Part shown: in pieces, positions 25,938 through 35,040 of the stretch
Numbering within the stretch: position 1 is the stretch's first letter
How the letters are laid out: every line of letters starts with the position of its first letter
Assembly (NCBI RefSeq): GCF_004214935.1
Contig: NZ_SFCC01000007.1
Span: 186,001-250,000 of the forward strand
Direction of reading: 5' to 3'
DNA length: 64,000 nucleotides
Origin: Amycolatopsis suaedae
Lineage (GTDB): Bacteria > Actinomycetota > Actinomycetes > Mycobacteriales > Pseudonocardiaceae
The notes under the pieces: model-generated
Databases searched by the model: none
Seen by the model: the letters and a program-made list of their open reading frames with translations, nothing else
What the model was told of the DNA's origin: nothing
Program-made: the position numbers and the translations under genes

Positions 25938-26741
25938 ATGTTCCAGAAGGTGCTCGCCAGCTTCGGCTCCGGTGGCGCGCGGCTCGACGCCCGCCTGCTG
26001 GATCGTTCCGTGTCCCCCGGCCGCCCGTTGCGCGGCGAGGTCCTGCTGCTCGGCGGCGAGGTCGACCAGGAGGTCAAGGCCGTCGGCGTGACGCTGCTCG
26101 CCCGGGTGGAGACCCCTGGCGACCGGCCCGAGTACAGCGACCTGTCGTTCGGCGACCAGCAGATCGCGTCGAACGAGCGCATCCAGCCCGGCCAGCAGGT
26201 GCGGCTGCCGTTCGAGATCCAGCTCCCCTGGGAGACGCCGATCAGCAGCGTGTACGGCAAGCCGCTGTCCGGCATCGCCGTCGGCGTGCAGACCACGCTG
26301 GACCTGGGCGGCACCGTGGCCGACCCGACCGACGTCGACGCCGCCGCCGTCGAGCCGCTGCCCGCGCAGAAGCGCATCCTCGACGCGATGAGCCGCTGCG
26401 GGTTCACCTTCACCGGCGCGGCGCTGGAGTCTGGCCGGATCAACGGCGTCACCCAGCAGCTGCCGTTCTACCAGGAGATCCGCTTCGCCCCGCCGCAGCG
26501 GTTCGCGCCGGTGTTCACCAGCGTCGCGGTCACCTTCCTGTCCGGCTCCGCGCAGACGGCCGTGGTGCTGGAGGTGCACAAGCGGGTCCGGGTGAGCAAG
26601 TCCGGCGGGTTCGGCGGGCGTGGCCAGGACTTCCTCGGCTCGTTCACCGTCGACCACGCCGCCGTCGACCGGATCGAGTGGGAGAAGCAGCTGCCCGCGT
26701 GGCTGCACGAGGTCGCCAAGAGCCGGGGGATCTTCGACTGA
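25938..26741 (+). CDS. Spo0M-like sporulation-control protein
   Basis: This 267-residue protein belongs to the Spo0M family (arrestin-like beta sandwich): MFQKVLASFGSGGARLDARL at the start and SPGRPLRGEVLLLGGEVDQEV near residue 30. The C-terminal half carries a hydrophobic VFTSVAVTFLSGS strand and GFGGRGQDFLGSFTVDH. In Bacillus Spo0M influences sporulation and cell shape; in actinobacteria the role is unknown. ATG 25938 is divergent from DUF3039, 58 bases apart. It precedes psuG by 30 bases. Confidence 0.88.
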   Translation: MFQKVLASFGSGGARLDARLLDRSVSPGRPLRGEVLLLGGEVDQEVKAVGVTLLARVETPGDRPEYSDLSFGDQQIASNERIQPGQQVRLPFEIQLPWETPISSVYGKPLSGIAVGVQTTLDLGGTVADPTDVDAAAVEPLPAQKRILDAMSRCGFTFTGAALESGRINGVTQQLPFYQEIRFAPPQRFAPVFTSVAVTFLSGSAQTAVVLEVHKRVRVSKSGGFGGRGQDFLGSFTVDHAAVDRIEWEKQLPAWLHEVAKSRGIFD

Positions 26742-26771
26742 CCGCACCCGGATGGGTCATGATGTCCCCTC

Positions 26772-27695
26772 GTGACCAGCGAACATCTCACCCTGTCCGA
26801 GGAAGTCGCCGACGCGCTCGCCGCCGGCCGCCCCGTGGTGGCCCTGGAGAGCACGCTGCTGGCCCATGGGCTGCCGCCGGGCCGCAACCTGGAGGTCGGG
26901 CGGCGGCTGGAGCGGGTGGTCCGCGACGGCGGTGCCGTACCGGCGACCGTCGCCGTCCTGGACGGGCGTGCACTGGTGGGCCTGACGCCCGACCAGCTGG
27001 AACGGGTCTGCGACGCCGGGCTGGCGAAGCTGTCGCTGCGTGATCTGGGCCCGGCCGTCGGCCTGGGCGGCTCGGGGGCGACGACCGTGGCCAGCACCGC
27101 GGCGCTGGCCGACGCCGCGGGCGTACGGGTGTTCGCCACCGGCGGTCTCGGCGGGGTGCACCACCCGCTGCCCGGCGAGACGGTGACCTGGGACGTCTCC
27201 GCCGACCTCGGCGTACTCGCCAAGGTCGCCACGCTGGTCGTCTGCTCCGGCGTCAAGTCCATTTTGGACATACCGGCGACGCTGGAGGTGCTGGAGACCA
27301 ACTCGGTCGCGGTACTCGGCTACCGCACCGACGACTTCCCCGCCTTCTACCGCCGCTCGTCCGGCCTGCCGGTGTCGCGGCGCGTCGACGACCCGAAGCA
27401 GGCCGCCGCGGCCTACGCCGCCCACCGCGCACTGGCGGGTTCGGGCGCGCTGCTGGCCAACCCCGTCCCGGAAGCCCACGAGCTGGACGCCGAGCTGCAC
27501 GACCGCCTGCTCGCCGAGGGGCTGGAGCTGCTGCGGACGCGTGGCGTCCAGGGATCGGACGTCACGCCGGTGCTGCTGGAGCACTTCCACACCGCCAGCG
27601 GCGGGGTGAGCCTGGACGCCAACGAGGAGCTGGTCGTGGCCAACGCCGCGCTCGGCACCGAGGTCGCTGCGTCGCTCTCGGAGCTCGCGCGATGA
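26772..27695 (+). CDS. psuG: pseudouridine-5'-phosphate glycosidase
   Basis: This 307-residue enzyme splits pseudouridine 5'-phosphate into uracil and ribose 5-phosphate during RNA turnover. The family pattern is clear: RPVVALESTLLAHGLPPGRN with the early Glu, AVPATVAVLDGRALVGL, LAKLSLRDLGPA with the catalytic Lys, GLGGVHHPLPGETVTWDVSADL in adjoining parts with the metal-ligand region, and VVCSGVKSILDIPATLE. The start is GTG 26772. It overlaps the kinase gene by 4 bases (ATGA), forming a psuG-psuK pair. Confidence 0.94.
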   Translation: MTSEHLTLSEEVADALAAGRPVVALESTLLAHGLPPGRNLEVGRRLERVVRDGGAVPATVAVLDGRALVGLTPDQLERVCDAGLAKLSLRDLGPAVGLGGSGATTVASTAALADAAGVRVFATGGLGGVHHPLPGETVTWDVSADLGVLAKVATLVVCSGVKSILDIPATLEVLETNSVAVLGYRTDDFPAFYRRSSGLPVSRRVDDPKQAAAAYAAHRALAGSGALLANPVPEAHELDAELHDRLLAEGLELLRTRGVQGSDVTPVLLEHFHTASGGVSLDANEELVVANAALGTEVAASLSELAR

Positions 27696-28564
27696 GCATC
27701 GTGGTGGTCGGCGATGCCGGCCTGGACGTGGTGGCCCGGCACGACGGCCCGATCGTGCACGGCGGCGACGTCCGCAGCGCCGTCCGGCTGGCGGGTGGCG
27801 GCGCCGGTGCCAACACCGCGCTGTGGCTGCGGGCCGCGGGCGCGGACACGACGCTGATCGCGCGGATCGGCGACGACGACGGCGGCAGGCTGATCCGCGG
27901 CAAGCTCGACGAGGCCGGCGTGCGCTGCGCGCTCACCGTCGACCCGGAGGCGCCGACCTGCTGCGTCGTGGTGCTCGTCGACGGCGACGGCCAGCGCAGC
28001 ATGCTGCCCGACCGGGGCGCCAACGCCCGGTTCAGCCCGGACGACGTCGACCCGGCGGCGCTGGCCGGTGCCGCGCACCTGCACCTGTCCGGCTACGTGC
28101 TGCTCGACGCCTCGTCGCGGCCTGCCGGTCTGGCAGCGCTGGCCGCCGCGAAGCGGGCCGGGCTGACGACGTCGGTCGACCCGCAGGCGGCCGCGCTGAT
28201 CACCGATCCCACGGCATTCCTCGGCGACGTCGCCGGTGTCGACCTCCTGCTGCCCAACACGGCCGAACTGGTGGCGCTCACCGGGTCCGACGATCCGGCG
28301 TCGGCGAAGCAGCTGCTGGGCACGGTCGGGGCCGTCGCCGTCACCTGCGGTCTCGACGGTGCCTGCTGGGTGGACGCCGACGGCGTCGTGTCGGTGCCCG
28401 CCGCGCCTGCCGAGGTCGTGGACACCACCGGCGCCGGTGACGCCTTCGACGCGGGCGTGCTGGCCGCGTGGCTCGCTGGCGAGTCCACTGTGGACTCACT
28501 GCGGGCCGGTGTCCGGCTGGCCGCCCGCGCGGTCGGCCAGGTGTGCGCGCAGCCGGTGTTCTGA
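27692..28564 (+). CDS. psuK: PfkB family kinase, probably pseudouridine kinase
   Basis: This 290-residue ribokinase-type kinase has LAGGGAGANTALWL near residue 35 (substrate lid), a DPQAAALI region and the C-terminal VDTTGAGDAFDAGVLAAWL motif carrying the catalytic Asp and anion hole. Substrate specificity is inferred from the coupled psuG: it should phosphorylate pseudouridine to the 5'-phosphate that PsuG cleaves. It is preceded by a 4-base overlap and followed by the nitroreductase gene 39 bases later. Confidence 0.88.
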   Translation: MSIVVVGDAGLDVVARHDGPIVHGGDVRSAVRLAGGGAGANTALWLRAAGADTTLIARIGDDDGGRLIRGKLDEAGVRCALTVDPEAPTCCVVVLVDGDGQRSMLPDRGANARFSPDDVDPAALAGAAHLHLSGYVLLDASSRPAGLAALAAAKRAGLTTSVDPQAAALITDPTAFLGDVAGVDLLLPNTAELVALTGSDDPASAKQLLGTVGAVAVTCGLDGACWVDADGVVSVPAAPAEVVDTTGAGDAFDAGVLAAWLAGESTVDSLRAGVRLAARAVGQVCAQPVF

Positions 28565-28603
28565 GGTCTGGACGGTGCCGCGCGGACGCGGCACGGTGTG
28601 GGG

Positions 28604-29305
28604 ATGGAAACCCAGCGATCCTGGACCCCGATCTCCGGTACCGACCACCACCCCGTGCCTTACCGCCCCGCCCGGATGGCGCCCGCGGAGTCCGTGGCCG
28701 CCGCGGCCCGCCTGCGGGACCGGATGACGCAACGCCGCACCGTCCGCGCCTTCGCGCCCGATCCGGTCGACGAACAGGTCGTGCTCGACGCGATCGCGGT
28801 CGCGTCGACGGCGCCGTCCGGGGCACACCAGCAGCCGTGGACGTTCGTGCTGGTCACCGATCCCGCCGTGCGGGCCCGGATCCGGGAGGCCGCCGAGGAG
28901 GAGGAACGGCGCTCCTACGCGGGCAGGCTCGGCGAGGAGTGGCTCGCCGCGCTGCGCCCGCTGGGCACCGACGAGCACAAGCCGCACCTGACCGACGCGC
29001 CGTACCTGATCGTCGTGTTCGCCCAGCGCTACTTCCTCGACGAGGCGACCGGCGAGAAGCACAAGCACTACTACGTCGACGAATCGGTCGGCATCGCTGT
29101 CGGCATGCTGCTCACCGCGCTGCACCTGTCCGGGCTGGCCGCGCTGACCCACACGCCCAGCCCGATGCGCTTCCTGTCCGAGATCCTCGGCAGGCCACGC
29201 AACGAGAAGGCGTTCGCCGTCATCCCGGTCGGCTACCCGGCCTCCGACGCGACCGTGCCCGACCTGGTGCGCAAGAACCTGGACCAGGTGCTGGTACGCG
29301 TCTGA
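28604..29305 (+). CDS. nitroreductase family flavoprotein
   Basis: This 233-residue FMN enzyme has the nitroreductase fold: RRTVRAFAPDPVDEQVVLDA near residue 45, STAPSGAHQQPWTFVLVTD, and the distal GMLLTALHLSGLAALTHTP and GYPASDATVPDL. It is closest in layout to the BluB/iodotyrosine deiodinase branch, so it may dehalogenate or reduce an aromatic compound; the substrate is unknown. ATG 28604 is preferred, and GTG 28598 is six bases upstream in frame. A family A element begins 14 bases after the stop. Confidence 0.88.
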   Translation: METQRSWTPISGTDHHPVPYRPARMAPAESVAAAARLRDRMTQRRTVRAFAPDPVDEQVVLDAIAVASTAPSGAHQQPWTFVLVTDPAVRARIREAAEEEERRSYAGRLGEEWLAALRPLGTDEHKPHLTDAPYLIVVFAQRYFLDEATGEKHKHYYVDESVGIAVGMLLTALHLSGLAALTHTPSPMRFLSEILGRPRNEKAFAVIPVGYPASDATVPDLVRKNLDQVLVRV

Positions 29306-29318
29306 GGCCAATGCCCCC

Positions 29319-29872
29319 AAGCACGTGAAGGCCACCATCACCACGTCACACGTCAGGGCCCGGCAAAGTCGGGAGTCGTGGGCGATTGCCGTGAGGGCCC
29401 CCTTCACGGCATCAGACGCCACCACATCCGCCCTCACCCCGGCACACCCGCCCCACCAGCCTCCAACACCACAACCACCCCACCAGCCACCACGAACGAG
29501 ACAACCCGCCAAGCACCAGGGCACGTGAAGGCCACCTTCACCACGTCACACGTAATGAAGGTGGCCTTCACGAGCTTGACCCGGGGCCGGTGTCTCGCGA
29601 TCCGGAACCGGCGTGCCGGACAGTGCAACCAGCCGGGCGGGAACGGACAACTCGCGGGTCCGGAACGGACAACTCGCACGAACGGACCGTTCACGCGGGT
29701 GACCGGCACTACGTGAGAACCCGGTCCACATCGTGAGTTCTGCGCTCAAGCACGCGAGTTCTGCGTTCCGGAACGCGAGTTCTGCGCTCGGGACCACCCA
29801 CCTCGCCCTGCCCGCACCCGACTTTGCCGGGCCCCTGACGCCTCACGTGGTGAAGGTGGCCTTCACGTGCTT
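29319..29872. repeat. family A composite element, copy A3 (with inner hairpin)
   Basis: Terminal inverted repeats of about 50 bases (29319-29369 and 29820-29872) each hold a hairpin arm plus the box ACGTCAGGGCCCGGCAAAGT. A complete hairpin lies inside at 29521-29575. The hairpin CCGTGAGGGCCCCCTTCACGG is at 29389. Boxes run as CAACTCGC at 29648 and 29670, and GCGAGTTCTGCG at 29733, 29754 and 29775. A C/A-rich stretch at 29430-29510 shares 31 identical bases with copy A4. No gene is present in these 587 bases. Confidence 0.85.
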
Positions 29873-29892
29873 TGGCTGCGAAGATCCACGAC

Positions 29893-30228
29893 TCAGCCGT
29901 CGATGACGCGGTGCTCGCGGGCCTCGATGGCGCGCGCCTCCTGCTGGTAGCGGCTGACCTTCTCGGCCTTGCGTGGCGGCCGGTCGTTGGCGATCAGCAC
30001 GGCCATCCACGGCAGCGGCACGGACAGCAGCACGAACGCCAGCGCCAGCCACCAGGTGTGGTAGAAGACGCCGGCCAGCACCAGGCAGGGGATGCGCATC
30101 CCCATCATCAACATGTACTTGCGCTTGCGCGCGGCGAACTGATCCTCGTAGGAGGGTGCGGCCTCGGTGATGAGCACCGGGTCGGGCCCTTCCACCGGCG
30201 CGTGCCGGGAAACCCGCGGTTCGGACAC
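29893..30228 (-). CDS. DUF3099 membrane protein
   Basis: This 111-residue protein has two adjacent transmembrane helices (IPCLVLAGVFYHTW and ALAFVLLSVPLPWMAVLIA) after a polar leader (ITEAAPSYEDQFAARKRKYM). A basic tail follows. This is the DUF3099 pattern; its function is unknown. GTG 30228 was chosen because GGAGGAGGTACCG sits directly before it; GTG 30246 and the frame to 30261 lack a ribosome site. Its neighbour upstream is the M20 amidohydrolase, divided from it by 42 bases on the same strand. Confidence 0.85.
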   Translation of the reverse strand: MSEPRVSRHAPVEGPDPVLITEAAPSYEDQFAARKRKYMLMMGMRIPCLVLAGVFYHTWWLALAFVLLSVPLPWMAVLIANDRPPRKAEKVSRYQQEARAIEAREHRVIDG

Positions 30229-30270
30229 CGGTACCTCCTCCGTCACCGTCCATCGTCCCACTCGGCGCGG

Positions 30271-31530
30271 CTACCCGGAAGCGGGGGCCGTCAACCAGTT
30301 CAGGGCGCCGACGACCAGGGTTTCGACGCCGACCCGCAGGGTCGGGTGGAGCACCGGTGCGAACAGCGGCGAGTGGTTGGACGGGATGTCCGATTCGAAC
30401 CTGCCCTGCGCCATGGCGGTCATGACCTTCTCCGGATCCATCCCGCCGACCAGCCAGAACACCGACGGCACCCCGGCGGCGGTCCCGAACTCGCCGAAGT
30501 CCTCACTGCCGGTGACCAGCGGCGCGTCCAGCACCGACCCGTCCGGGAAGTGCGCCCGGAACGCGGCCGTGAGCGACTCGGTGGCGTGCTCGTCGTTGCT
30601 GGTCACCGGAAAGGTGGCGATCTCGGTGATCTCGGGCTCGGCGGGCGCGCCTGCCGCCTGCGCCTCGCCCCGCACGATCCGGCCGATGGCGGCGAGCACC
30701 CGGTCCCGCACCGTGGCGTCGAACGTGCGGACGTTGACCTCCAGCACCGCCCGGTCGGCAATGACGTTGTGCGTGGTGCCCGCGTGCAACGATCCGACGG
30801 TCACGACGGCCTGTTCGGTGGCGGCCAGTTCCCGCGACACGATCGTCTGCAACCGCAGCACCACCGACGCCGCCAGCACCACCGGGTCGACGGTGGTTTC
30901 CGGGCGCGAGCCGTGCCCGCCGCGGCCGTGCAGGGTGATGCGCAGCGAGTCGGTGGCCGCCATCAGCACGCCGGGCCGGGTCAGCACCCAGCCCGCCGGG
31001 CCGGGTGCGATGTGCTGGCCCAGCACCACATCGGGCCTGCCCGCGATGTCGAACAGGCCGTCGCGGACCATGCCGGCCGCGCCGTCGCCGACCTCCTCCC
31101 CCGGCTGGAACACCACGAGCAGCGTGCCTGACCAGTGCTCCCGCCCGCGCGCCAGCAGCGCGGCCGCGCCGGACAGCCAGGTGGCGTGCATGTCGTGCCC
31201 GCAGGCGTGCATGACGGGTACCTCGTTGCCGTCGGCGTCCAGGCCGGTGTCGGTGCTGGCGTAGTCCAGCCCGGTCCGCTCGCGGACCGGCAGCGCGTCG
31301 ATGTCGGCCCGCAGCATGACGGCCGGCCCGTCGCCGTTGCGCAGGACGCCGACGACGCCGGTCTGCCCGACGCCGCGGTGGACGGTGAATCCGGCGGCCT
31401 CCAGCCGGCTGGCCAGCACGCCGGCGGTGCGGTGCTCGGCGAAGGCCAGTTCGGGATGGCGGTGCAGGTCGGTGTAGAGGCTTTCCAGGTCGGGCAGTGC
31501 GGCGTCGAGGCCGGACAGGACGGTGCTCAC
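30271..31530 (-). CDS. M20 family metallo-amidohydrolase
   Basis: This 419-residue enzyme of the aminoacylase/IAA-amino-acid hydrolase branch of M20 has LHRHPELAFAEHRT near residue 22, MHACGHDMHATWL (metal Cys/His), FQPGEEVGDGAAGM (catalytic Glu), LHGRGGHGSRPE in the dimerisation lid and VTGSEDFGEF near the end. These proteins remove acyl groups from amino acids or similar amides in the cytoplasm. The start is GTG 31530 (VSTVLSGLDAALPDLESLY). The substrate is not evident from context. Confidence 0.92.
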   Translation of the reverse strand: MSTVLSGLDAALPDLESLYTDLHRHPELAFAEHRTAGVLASRLEAAGFTVHRGVGQTGVVGVLRNGDGPAVMLRADIDALPVRERTGLDYASTDTGLDADGNEVPVMHACGHDMHATWLSGAAALLARGREHWSGTLLVVFQPGEEVGDGAAGMVRDGLFDIAGRPDVVLGQHIAPGPAGWVLTRPGVLMAATDSLRITLHGRGGHGSRPETTVDPVVLAASVVLRLQTIVSRELAATEQAVVTVGSLHAGTTHNVIADRAVLEVNVRTFDATVRDRVLAAIGRIVRGEAQAAGAPAEPEITEIATFPVTSNDEHATESLTAAFRAHFPDGSVLDAPLVTGSEDFGEFGTAAGVPSVFWLVGGMDPEKVMTAMAQGRFESDIPSNHSPLFAPVLHPTLRVGVETLVVGALNWLTAPASG

Positions 31531-31587
31531 CGCGTCATCTGACCACGAAACGGCCGGTTGATCATCCCGGCTCTAGAGTTACCGCTC

Positions 31588-33066
31588 GTGAACGCCGACT
31601 TCTGTGATCGCCTCCGGGACGCCCTGCTCCGCACCGGCTACGACGCCGACGGCGTGGTCGGCGTACTGGGCGGTGCCGCGCACGCCGCGCTGGGCCGGGG
31701 TGAGCCGGAACTGGCCGCGCGGGCCAGCGCCGACGCCGGTGACCTGGGCGTGCTGATCCGGCTGTTCCTGCTGGGCTCTGCCGAGCCGAGGGAGCGGGTA
31801 CGGGCGGCGCTGGCGCCGCTGGACGTCGACGACGCGCTCGCGGCCGGGCTACTCCGCCCCGCGGACGACGGTGTGCGGGCCGGACTGGACCTGCGGCCGC
31901 ACGGTGACGACGACGGCTCCTGGTGGGTGCTGGCCGACCTGGACTCCGACCAGCTCGGCGGCCCGGTGCCCGCCGACCACGTGCTGGGCGTCGGGCACGC
32001 CTCGCTCAGCCTCATCCGGGCCACCAGCAGGCGGCCGGTGGGCAGCCTGCTGGACCTGGGCACCGGCAACGGCGTGCAGGCGCTGCACGCGAGCAGGCAC
32101 GCGGACCGGATCACCGCGACCGACGTCTCGGCACGGGCGCTGGACCTGGCCGGGGCGACGTTCCGGCTCAACGGACTGGATGTCGAGCTGCTGCGGGGCG
32201 AGTGGTTCGCGCCGGTCGCGCGGCGCCGGTTCGACCAGATCGTCTGCAATCCCCCGTTCGTGGTGGGGCCACCGAGGGTGGACTACGTCTACCGCGACTC
32301 CGGCCTGGCCGGTGACGACGCGAGCGCGCTGGTGGTGCGTCAGCTGCCCGCGTTCCTCACCGAGGGTGGTGTCGGGCAGCTGCTGGCCTCGTGGCTGCAC
32401 GTCGACGGCGAGGACTGGGCCGATCGGGTGACGCGGTGGCTGCCCGCGGAGACCGACGCCTGGTTCGTCCAGCGCGACGTCGCCGATCCGGGCCTCTACG
32501 TCGGCACCTGGCTGCGGGACGCCGGCCTCGACCCGCGGTCGGCGGAGGGCCGGGCCAAAGCATCGGCGTGGCTGGACTGGTTCGCCGAGAACCGGGTGGC
32601 CGGCGTCGGATTCGGGTTCGTGACGCTGCGGCGCCGGTCCGGCGTCACGCCGACGATCGTCTGCGAGGACCTGCGGCAGGCCTTCGACGACCCGCTCGGC
32701 CCCGAGGCCGCCGGCTGGCTGGATCGGGTGGACTGGTTGCGGGACAACGGTTCCCGGCTGCTGGAGACCGTTTTCACGGTGCCGGACACGGTGGTGCTGG
32801 AACGCGTCGACTCGCCGTCCGACGACGGCTGGAGCACCACCGTGCGGCGGCTGCACCGCGTCGACGGGCCGGGCTGGCAGCACGAGCTGGACGAGCTGGC
32901 CACCGCGCTGCTGGCCGGGTGCCGGGGCCACCTGCCGCTGGAGGACCTGCTGGGGCTGCTGGCCGCCGGGCACGGCCAGCCGGAGGGCGCGCTCACCGAG
33001 GCCGCGCTGCCGGTCGTCCGCGAGTTAGTGCGGCACGGCATGCTCACGCCGGTGGAGCAGGCGTGA
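31588..33066 (+). CDS. class I SAM-dependent methyltransferase (HemK/RsmC-like)
   Basis: This 492-residue protein has a C-terminally extended Rossmann methyltransferase: [19 protein letters not shown] (SAM motif I, near residue 155) and [20 protein letters not shown] (NPPF motif near 215). NPPF is the signature of enzymes that methylate planar amide or amino groups, as in HemK/PrmC and RsmC. An N-terminal domain of about 140 residues and a C-terminal helical domain lack known motifs. GTG 31588 was chosen by alignment to the domain start. It overlaps dtd by 4 bases. The target may be ribosome or RNA. Confidence 0.85.
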   Translation: MNADFCDRLRDALLRTGYDADGVVGVLGGAAHAALGRGEPELAARASADAGDLGVLIRLFLLGSAEPRERVRAALAPLDVDDALAAGLLRPADDGVRAGLDLRPHGDDDGSWWVLADLDSDQLGGPVPADHVLGVGHASLSLIRATSRRPVGSLLDLGTGNGVQALHASRHADRITATDVSARALDLAGATFRLNGLDVELLRGEWFAPVARRRFDQIVCNPPFVVGPPRVDYVYRDSGLAGDDASALVVRQLPAFLTEGGVGQLLASWLHVDGEDWADRVTRWLPAETDAWFVQRDVADPGLYVGTWLRDAGLDPRSAEGRAKASAWLDWFAENRVAGVGFGFVTLRRRSGVTPTIVCEDLRQAFDDPLGPEAAGWLDRVDWLRDNGSRLLETVFTVPDTVVLERVDSPSDDGWSTTVRRLHRVDGPGWQHELDELATALLAGCRGHLPLEDLLGLLAAGHGQPEGALTEAALPVVRELVRHGMLTPVEQA

Positions 33067-33488
33067 GGGCGGTCGCCGCGCGGGTGACCGAGGCCAGGGT
33101 CACCGTGGGCGGCGAGGTCGTCGGCGCGATCGGCGAGCCGGGACTGCTGGTGCTGGTGGGCGTGGCCGCCGAGGACACGGCCGAGCAGGCCCGCACGATG
33201 GCCCGCAAGTTGCACGAGCTGCGGGTGCTGCGGGACGAGCGGTCCTGCGCCGACGCCGGTGCGCCGCTGCTGCTGGTGAGCCAGTTCACGCTGTACGGCG
33301 ACACCCGCAAGGGGCGCCGGCCGTCCTGGACGAAGGCCGCGAAAGGCGAGGTGGCGGAGGTGTTGTTCGACACAGTCGTCGCCGAACTACGGGCCCGCGG
33401 CGCCCGGGTGGAGACCGGCCGGTTCGGTGCGATGATGGCCGTACACAGCGTGAACGACGGCCCGTTCACCGTTCTCGTCGAGGTTTAG
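33063..33488 (+). CDS. dtd: D-aminoacyl-tRNA deacylase
   Basis: This 141-residue enzyme removes D-amino acids mischarged onto tRNA. Its motifs are [20 protein letters not shown] at the N-terminus, [20 protein letters not shown] near residue 80 (SQFT active site) and [16 protein letters not shown] at the end (NDGPFT with the cross-subunit Gly-Pro). All key residues are present and the length is typical. GTG 33063 overlaps the methyltransferase stop (GTGA), so the two are translationally coupled. Confidence 0.95.
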   Translation: MRAVAARVTEARVTVGGEVVGAIGEPGLLVLVGVAAEDTAEQARTMARKLHELRVLRDERSCADAGAPLLLVSQFTLYGDTRKGRRPSWTKAAKGEVAEVLFDTVVAELRARGARVETGRFGAMMAVHSVNDGPFTVLVEV

Positions 33489-33577
33489 ACCACCAGGCGG
33501 TGCGCCTCTCAGGAAAAGCTCAGGTTTGGTCGAGCAACCACCCAGGTATCAATTCCGTCATCTTGGTTGACGGCTCG

Positions 33578-33603
33578 GGAACGATTCGCAAGACCGGGGC
33601 GTT
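33578..33603 (+). promoter_or_regulatory. candidate ECF-type promoter of sigB
   Basis: GGAAC at 33578 and GTT at 33601 are separated by 18 bases. This is close to the GGAAC/GTT promoters read by stress sigma factors of the SigH/SigE group, which drive sigB in mycobacteria. It lies 113 bases before the sigB start. The sixth base differs from consensus. Confidence 0.4.
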
Positions 33604-33715
33604 GAACCGAATGTCCGGCCAGCCAGCCGGACTCGCGGGCAGGGTTCCACAGGCCCCGACCGCGAAGCACAGCGTGCGCGTACCGCCACCACGCGCCCGT
33701 GACCGGGGAGGCAGT

Positions 33716-34744
33716 ATGTCCGTCCAGACGCTAGACCGAGAGGCGCGAGGCATCCGCCAGCGCAGAATTCCCAAGCAACAGACCGAGGAGCCGACGCCGG
33801 TTACTCCCGAGAGTACCGATCTCGACGCCCAGAGCCCAGCGGCCGATCTGGTCCGCGTCTACCTCAATGGTATCGGTAAAACCGCACTGCTGACGGCGGC
33901 CGACGAGGTGGAGATCGCGAAGCGCATCGAAGCCGGTGTGTTCGCCCAGCACATGCTGGACTCCGAGCCGGACCTGTCCGAGCAGCGCCGGGTCGAGCTG
34001 AAGGCGCTGGTACGCGACGGCCACGCCGCGAAGAACCACCTGCTGGAGGCGAACCTGCGGCTCGTGGTGTCGCTGGCCAAGCGCTACACCGGCCGGGGCA
34101 TGCCGCTGCTCGACCTGATCCAGGAGGGGAACCTGGGTCTGATCCGCGCGGTGGAGAAGTTCGACTACTCCAAGGGGTTCAAGTTCTCCACCTACGCCAC
34201 GTGGTGGATCCGGCAGGCCATCACGAGGGGCATGGCCGACCAGGGGCGCACCATCCGGCTTCCGGTGCACCTGGTGGAGCAGGTCAACAAGCTCGCCAGG
34301 ATCAAGCGTGACCTGCACCAGCAGCTCGGCCGCGAGGCCACCAACGAGGAGCTGGCCGCCGAGTCCGGCATCGCCGAGCACAAGGTCGCCGACCTGCTCG
34401 ACCACGCCCGCGACCCGGTGAGCCTCGACATGCCGGTCGGCACCGAGGAAGACGCACCGCTGGGCGACTTCATCGAGGACTCCGAGGCCACCGACGCCGA
34501 GAGCGCGGTGATCTCCGGGCTGCTGCAGGACGACCTGCGGCGAGTGCTGGCCACGCTGGACGACCGCGAGCAGCACGTCATCCGGCTGCGGTACGGCCTC
34601 GACGACGGCCAGCCGCGCACGCTGGACCAGATCGGCAAGCACTTCGGCCTGTCCAGGGAACGGGTGCGGCAGATCGAGCGTGAGGTCATGGCGAAGCTGC
34701 GCCAGGGCGAGCGCGCCGACCGGCTGCGTGCCTACGCCAGCTAG
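33716..34744 (+). CDS. sigB: group 2 sigma factor SigB
   Basis: This 342-residue sigma-70 factor lacks the long N-terminal extension of SigA. Region 1.2 ([16 protein letters not shown]), region 2 ([35 protein letters not shown]), region 3 and region 4.2 ([20 protein letters not shown]) are intact. Group 2 sigma factors overlap with the primary factor in promoter recognition and serve stationary phase or stress. ATG 33716 ([17 protein letters not shown]) follows GGGGAGG; the open frame upstream reaches 33500. A family A hairpin terminates it. It is the sigB of the conserved sigA/sigB region. Confidence 0.95.
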   Translation: MSVQTLDREARGIRQRRIPKQQTEEPTPVTPESTDLDAQSPAADLVRVYLNGIGKTALLTAADEVEIAKRIEAGVFAQHMLDSEPDLSEQRRVELKALVRDGHAAKNHLLEANLRLVVSLAKRYTGRGMPLLDLIQEGNLGLIRAVEKFDYSKGFKFSTYATWWIRQAITRGMADQGRTIRLPVHLVEQVNKLARIKRDLHQQLGREATNEELAAESGIAEHKVADLLDHARDPVSLDMPVGTEEDAPLGDFIEDSEATDAESAVISGLLQDDLRRVLATLDDREQHVIRLRYGLDDGQPRTLDQIGKHFGLSRERVRQIEREVMAKLRQGERADRLRAYAS

Positions 34745-34768
34745 TTCCCGCACGGCCCCCGGCACACA

Positions 34769-34823
34769 GCGCATGAAGGCCACCTTCCTCCCGTCTGATG
34801 GGATGAAGGTGGCCTTCATGCGT
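34769..34823 (+). repeat. family A simple hairpin, copy A-h3
   Basis: Arms 34769-34792 (GCGCATGAAGGCCACCTTCC...) and 34800-34823 pair over 24 bases with two mismatches and a 7-base loop. It starts 24 bases after the sigB stop and is followed by CTTTCG. The outer bases changed from GTG..CAC to ATG..CAT on both sides, so pairing was retained. Confidence 0.8.
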
Positions 34824-35040
34824 CTTTCGCCCGTTGGCCGGGTTGACTTATGACCTGCGTCACGAGACGGTCGGAAGGTCGGCGGCGATCATGCCGCGCA
34901 CACGGTTTTCGCGGCCAGGTTCTCGCCTGGACCGCCTCCCCCGGAAGGTCGGGTCCGTCGGGGTGGGCCCGGCCTTCCGTTATGTCCGGGGTAGGTTCGT
35001 CGGACCGAACCAAGACATGCGTGCAAGGGAGCCCGCAGCC
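34824..35040 (+). promoter_or_regulatory. fumarase leader with internal hairpin
   Basis: The leader upstream of the fumarase gene contains the inverted repeat CGGAAGGTCGGG (34942-34953) / CCCGGCCTTCCG (34968-34979), with one G-U pair, placed 61 bases before the start. It resembles a terminator or attenuator, but no T run follows. Confidence 0.4.

Noticed and set aside
29546..29797. Short frames inside family A elements, encoding VKATFTT-like peptides
   Set aside because: They translate the repeat arms, have no ribosome sites and differ between copies.
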